Shown one piece after another: positions 60,913 through 64,000 of a stretch of 64,000 bases of DNA. The notes beneath the pieces are model-generated. The model searched no databases, had not been told where the DNA came from, and saw only the letters and a list, made by a program, of their open reading frames with translations. The position numbers were made by a program, and so were the translations under genes. The first letter of the stretch is position 1. Each line of letters begins with the position of its first letter. The stretch is from Agapetus fuscipes (lineage: Eukaryota > Arthropoda > Insecta > Trichoptera > Glossosomatidae): assembly GCA_951799405.1 (NCBI GenBank), contig OX637337.1, positions 15,188,347 to 15,252,346 of the forward strand. The letters run 5' to 3'.

Positions 60913-61858
60913 TTCGCCATGTCTCATAAGTATATTACTTAGCTCAAGGCGTGTATCTTACCTCAACATATGCACCTGTTGGCTGTTGCCTAACATCTGC
61001 AGTGTCTTCGCCATGTCTCATAAGTATATTACTTAACTCAAGGCGTGTATCTTACCTCAACATATGCACCTGTTGGCTGTTGCCTAACATCTGCAGTGTC
61101 TTCGCCATGTCTCATAAGTATATTACTTAACTCAAGGCGTGTATCTTACCTCAACATATGCACCTGTTGGCTGTTGCCTAACATCTGCAGTGTCTTCGCC
61201 ATGTCTCATAAGTATATTACTTAACTCAAGGCGTGTATCTTACCTCAACATATGCACCTGTTGGCTGTTGCCTAACATCTGCAGTGTCTTCGCCATGTCT
61301 CATAAGTATATTACTTAACTCAAGGCGTGTATCTTACCTCAGCATATGCACCTGTTGGCTGTTGCCTAACATCTGCAGTGTCTTCGCCATGTCTCATAAG
61401 TATATTACTTAACTCAAGGCGTGTATCTTACCTCAACATATGCACCTGTTGGCTGTTGCCTAACATCTGCAGTGTCTTCGCCATGTCTCATAAGTATATT
61501 ACTTAGCTCAAGGCGTGTATCTTACCTCAACATATGCACCTGTTGGCTGTTGCCTAACATCTGCAGTGTCTTCGCCATGTCTCATAAGTATATTACTTAA
61601 CTCAAGGCGTGTATCTTACCTCAACATATGCACCTGTTGGCTGTTGCCTAACATCTGCAGTGTCTTCGCCATGTCTCATAAGTATATTACTTAACTCAAG
61701 GCGTGTATCTTACCTCAACATATGCATTTGTTGGCTGTTGCCTAACATCTGCAGTGTCTTCGCCATGTCTCATAAGTATATTACTTAACTCAAGGCGTGT
61801 ATCTTACCTCAACATATGCACCTGTTGGCTGTTGCCTAACATCTGCAGTGTCTTCGAT
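60913..61858. repeat. 94-bp minisatellite copied from an exon end and its 5' splice site
   Basis: About ten units of 94 bases (CGCCATGTCTCATAAGTATA at 60915, 61009, 61103 and so on). On the minus strand each unit holds 48 bases of exon (EDTADVRQQPTGAYVE), a strong donor GAG|GTAAGA and about 46 bases of intron. The unit at the right end belongs to the exon at 61886-61808. Units are almost identical; single changes such as CTTAGCTC/CTTAACTC and CAGCATATG distinguish some. Confidence 0.9.
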
Positions 61859-63030
61859 CATTTTATGCACTCGTTGCACATTTCCTCTGTAAGAAAAGCA
61901 TGCTGCAGTTCGGCAGGTGCAGGTGGAAGGGCACGCGGAATCGTACCCAGAAAAAGTGAAAGACGACTTCCTGCCATAACGCTGCTTGTTATATTTTAGT
62001 ATCAAAGGATATTCTGTATTTTCTATTGATTATCATTTCATCAACAGAAGAAAGAAAAATATTATCATGTTTTTTTTATTTACACCTGTATCTACAGGTA
62101 CGCCAGTATGCGTATTTTACGTACATAAACAGTATTTTCTCCCGAAACTAGTAGGGCATCTATACAAATCTATAATCTAAGTTGCAAAGATGTATAAAAT
62201 TTAAGATTCATATTAAATGCATGCCCACAAACACGTGTAAGTTCGCGCTTACAAATGCTGCATGTGTACGTACAATATACAAATTAAAATCCAAACCTCA
62301 AATGAACATAAACCCTGCAACTTTTGCTGACCTTCCCTGGAACATGGGTGACATTGGCAAAGTGAACCATTTTTACAGTATGGCTGGTCAGCCTCATACT
62401 AACCTATAAGTCAAGGAATTCAAATAAAAGCAAATAAAAATCAATGTGACTTTAAAAAAAATAAAAATTTAATTTTTTTTACACAAAACACTATTTATTC
62501 TCCCGACATTATTCTACTGATTTTGTAGAGTTTGTGTATTCACACAGTGAAAATTCATTTTATTAAAAATAAAATTATTTTTTTATATTAAACTTAGTTT
62601 AATTTTCACAATAATATTTTATACCTCGAGCACTTTCGACCTTCAATACTCGGGTCATTATCATAATGTATAATGATAATGACCCGAGTATTGAAGGTCG
62701 AAAGTGCTCGAGGTATAAAATATTATTGTGAAAATTAAACTACGTTATACAAAAAAATAATTTTATTTTAAATTATTCTACTTTAAAAAAAACTGTTTTT
62801 TTTTACTTTAAACGTAGAGCAGGAAAACACCCATTTAAAATGCAGTGGTTGGCGTAAGGCTGGCCCGTTTACATATAAAATAAATACATTCCACTCACCA
62901 CGTGCAACTCCGGGAACGACGCGGTAAAGAGCATAGTTGCAAATTTCGGAAAACGATATTTTCTCAGTTTCGGAGAAAATCGTAGATTGCCGCCTTTGGT
63001 TCTTTTCGACTCATTTACAGTTTGAAATAC
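61808..63030 (-). CDS. Unidentified gene, two probable exons
   Basis: Exon at 63030-62899: after GATACAG, reads VFQTVNESKRTKGGNLRFSP, KLRKYRFPKFATMLFTASFP, ending ELHV before a consensus GTGAGT donor (44 codons, phase 0 both ends). Exon at 61886-61808: acceptor TTTTCTTACAG, reads GNVQRVHKMIEDTADVRQQP, TGAYVE, donor GTAAGA (79 bases). Phases do not join directly (first ends phase 0, second starts with one leftover base), so at least one exon lies between, or they belong to different genes. I do not recognise either protein stretch. Splice signals, not homology, are the support. Confidence 0.4.
62168..62418 (-). repeat. LINE 3'-tail repeat
   Basis: ATAATCTAAGTTGCAAAGAT, ACCCTGCAACTTTTGCTGAC, CTTCCCTGGAACATGGGTGA, ACTAACCTATAAGTCAAGGA. 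It lies between the two probable exons of the unidentified gene. Confidence 0.85.
62595..62742. mobile_element. Near-perfect palindromic hairpin element
   Basis: Arms of about 70 bases: TTTAATTTTCACAATAATAT on the left and ATATTATTGTGAAAATTAAA on the right, meeting at about 62667 with almost no loop. The inner arm CCTCGAGCACTTTCGACC ... GGGTCATTATCAT parallels the hairpin at 13469. No coding. Confidence 0.85.
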
Positions 63031-63224
63031 CTGTATCGCAACGGTGCCATACTAGGTCTACCGACACTTATGTAAATTAATGTTCAAGTATCTATATTCA
63101 TTATTTATTCAAAGTAACTCTGCATAACTTTTTGCTAAGTGATCATATCTGTCATTCATGTGTGCCATTTTTGCGTGAATATCCTTAAAATAAATGTACA
63201 GGGATTTATAATGAAATGATTTTT

Positions 63225-63345
63225 CATTTGAGGCTTCGGGTTTCTTTTGTAAGTAAGCATGTAGCATGTGCAAGCGCGAACCTACGCGTGTTTGCTTGTA
63301 GGCGTGCATTTAAATTTGAATCCTAAATCGTAACATATCTTAGCA
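63225..63345 (+). repeat. LINE 3'-tail fragment
   Basis: TTGAGGCTTCGGGTTTCTTT, GCATGTGCAAGCGCGAACCT, CGTAACATATCTTAGCAACG. Only the 3' half is present. Confidence 0.65.
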
Positions 63346-63389
63346 ACGAAGGTCCATCCATCTCGCAACGCATACGAATATATGAAGCA

Positions 63390-63600
63390 TCCATAAAGCA
63401 ACACATATAGCGTAACTTCTTGTATGTGGCAATTTGAACCTCTTTGTTTTCACAGTTAAGGAGGCTGGCCTTACCCAACCGCTCTGTAGGCATACAAAAA
63501 TAATATGGTTTTCCTTGCTCCCAAGGGCGCTAGTTCCCATTTCTTGTGAAGGCTGAGTAAGCCTTACTCATATTAATGTTTTGGTTTGAAAAAAAACATG
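63390..63600 (-). mobile_element. SINE family 2 body, diverged
   Basis: GCAACACATATAGCGTAACT, GGAGGCTGGCCTTACCCAAC, CCAAGGGCGCTAGTTCCCAT, TGTGAAGGCTGAGTAAGCCT. A short foreign stretch replaces the AGTTGAAGTGG block. No tRNA head. Confidence 0.65.
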
Positions 63601-63904
63601 GAAACCTAACTAAGGCTCTATCTGAAACAATTGTGTTTGTTTGCCGGTGTTTTTTTAGGAATATTCATGCTATTTTTACTTTAATGTGATTTCCGAGTAA
63701 ATGCAAGAATGTCAGGCACAAATGTCCGTGTGTTGAAGACATAACATCTCAATTTATTACTGGTTTTAATCTCTAGCCACTTTTCATTTAGAAAGGGGTT
63801 ATAAAGGTTGAATGTATTAAACACAATTTTCAAATGTAGCTTTATGGAGATTGAACTTTATACCGTATGAAGTTGTAACATTTATCACTAGACTAAGTGG
63901 TCAG

Positions 63905-64000
63905 AGGTGTAAAAGTATAATCTAAGCTGCATTGTTTTATCAACATTTTATGATTCCTATTTAATGTACACCCACAAGCATTTAATTATATTTGTTATGG
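63905..64000 (-). repeat. LINE 3'-tail fragment at the window end
   Basis: GTATAATCTAAGCTGCATTG then ACACCCACAAGCATTTAATT; runs off the right edge. Confidence 0.55.

Noticed and set aside
61790..62005. 71-codon minus-strand ORF read as a single exon
   Set aside because: A strong acceptor TTTTCTTACAG lies in its middle and a donor near its end, so the upstream part is more likely intron than coding.

Overview
This is eukaryotic genomic DNA, almost certainly from an insect and most probably a moth or butterfly. It is AT-rich, has spliced genes with GT-AG introns, carries a 200-base assembly gap, and is packed with nested transposable elements. The best taxonomic clue is a secreted C-type lectin with two carbohydrate-recognition domains in tandem, the immulectin layout typical of Lepidoptera. 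This placement is inferred, not proven.

The firmly recognised cellular genes are all on the minus strand. From right to left they are: an unidentified gene of which two possible exons are seen (about 63.0-61.8 kb); a complete five-exon ERCC1 gene (29,787-23,111, 285 aa predicted); a complete five-exon immulectin-like gene (20,363-16,831, 306 aa predicted) with a signal-peptide exon and a TATA box; and six consecutive exons of a FANCM-type DNA translocase (11,330-3,758) covering the N-terminal DEAH helicase half. FANCM continues beyond the window to the left, and its first exon was not found. Intron phases agree at every join in these three models. FANCM and ERCC1 both act in interstrand-crosslink and replication-fork repair and lie about 12 kb apart. 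A weaker two-exon model of unknown function lies at 46.6-46.0 kb (minus), and two orphan exon candidates lie on the plus strand (14.3 kb and 42.7 kb).

Most of the rest is mobile DNA. One non-LTR retrotransposon family dominates: its YADD reverse transcriptase ORF is followed by a roughly 250-base 3' region ending in (TTAGA)n. More than 20 copies of that 3' region are scattered on both strands, most without any reverse transcriptase. Two young copies sit in neighbouring FANCM introns on either side of one 125-base exon. There is an apparently intact Ty1/copia element (31,072-35,663) with LTRs, a 5-bp target duplication, a primer site resembling the initiator tRNA-Met half-molecule, and one uninterrupted 1,323-codon ORF. 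Other elements are three hAT-type elements with 8-bp target duplications, several foldback/MITE elements, a TIR element with a Myb/SANT-like fragment, at least three tRNA-derived SINE families, a 5S rRNA-derived copy and older Jockey- and RTE-like remnants.

The most unusual structures are two minisatellites that each repeat an exon-intron boundary: a 128-bp array multiplying a FANCM 3' splice site, and a 94-bp array multiplying a 5' splice site of the unidentified gene. I found no convincing unknown multi-gene system. The interest lies in repeat-driven remodelling of repair and immune genes.
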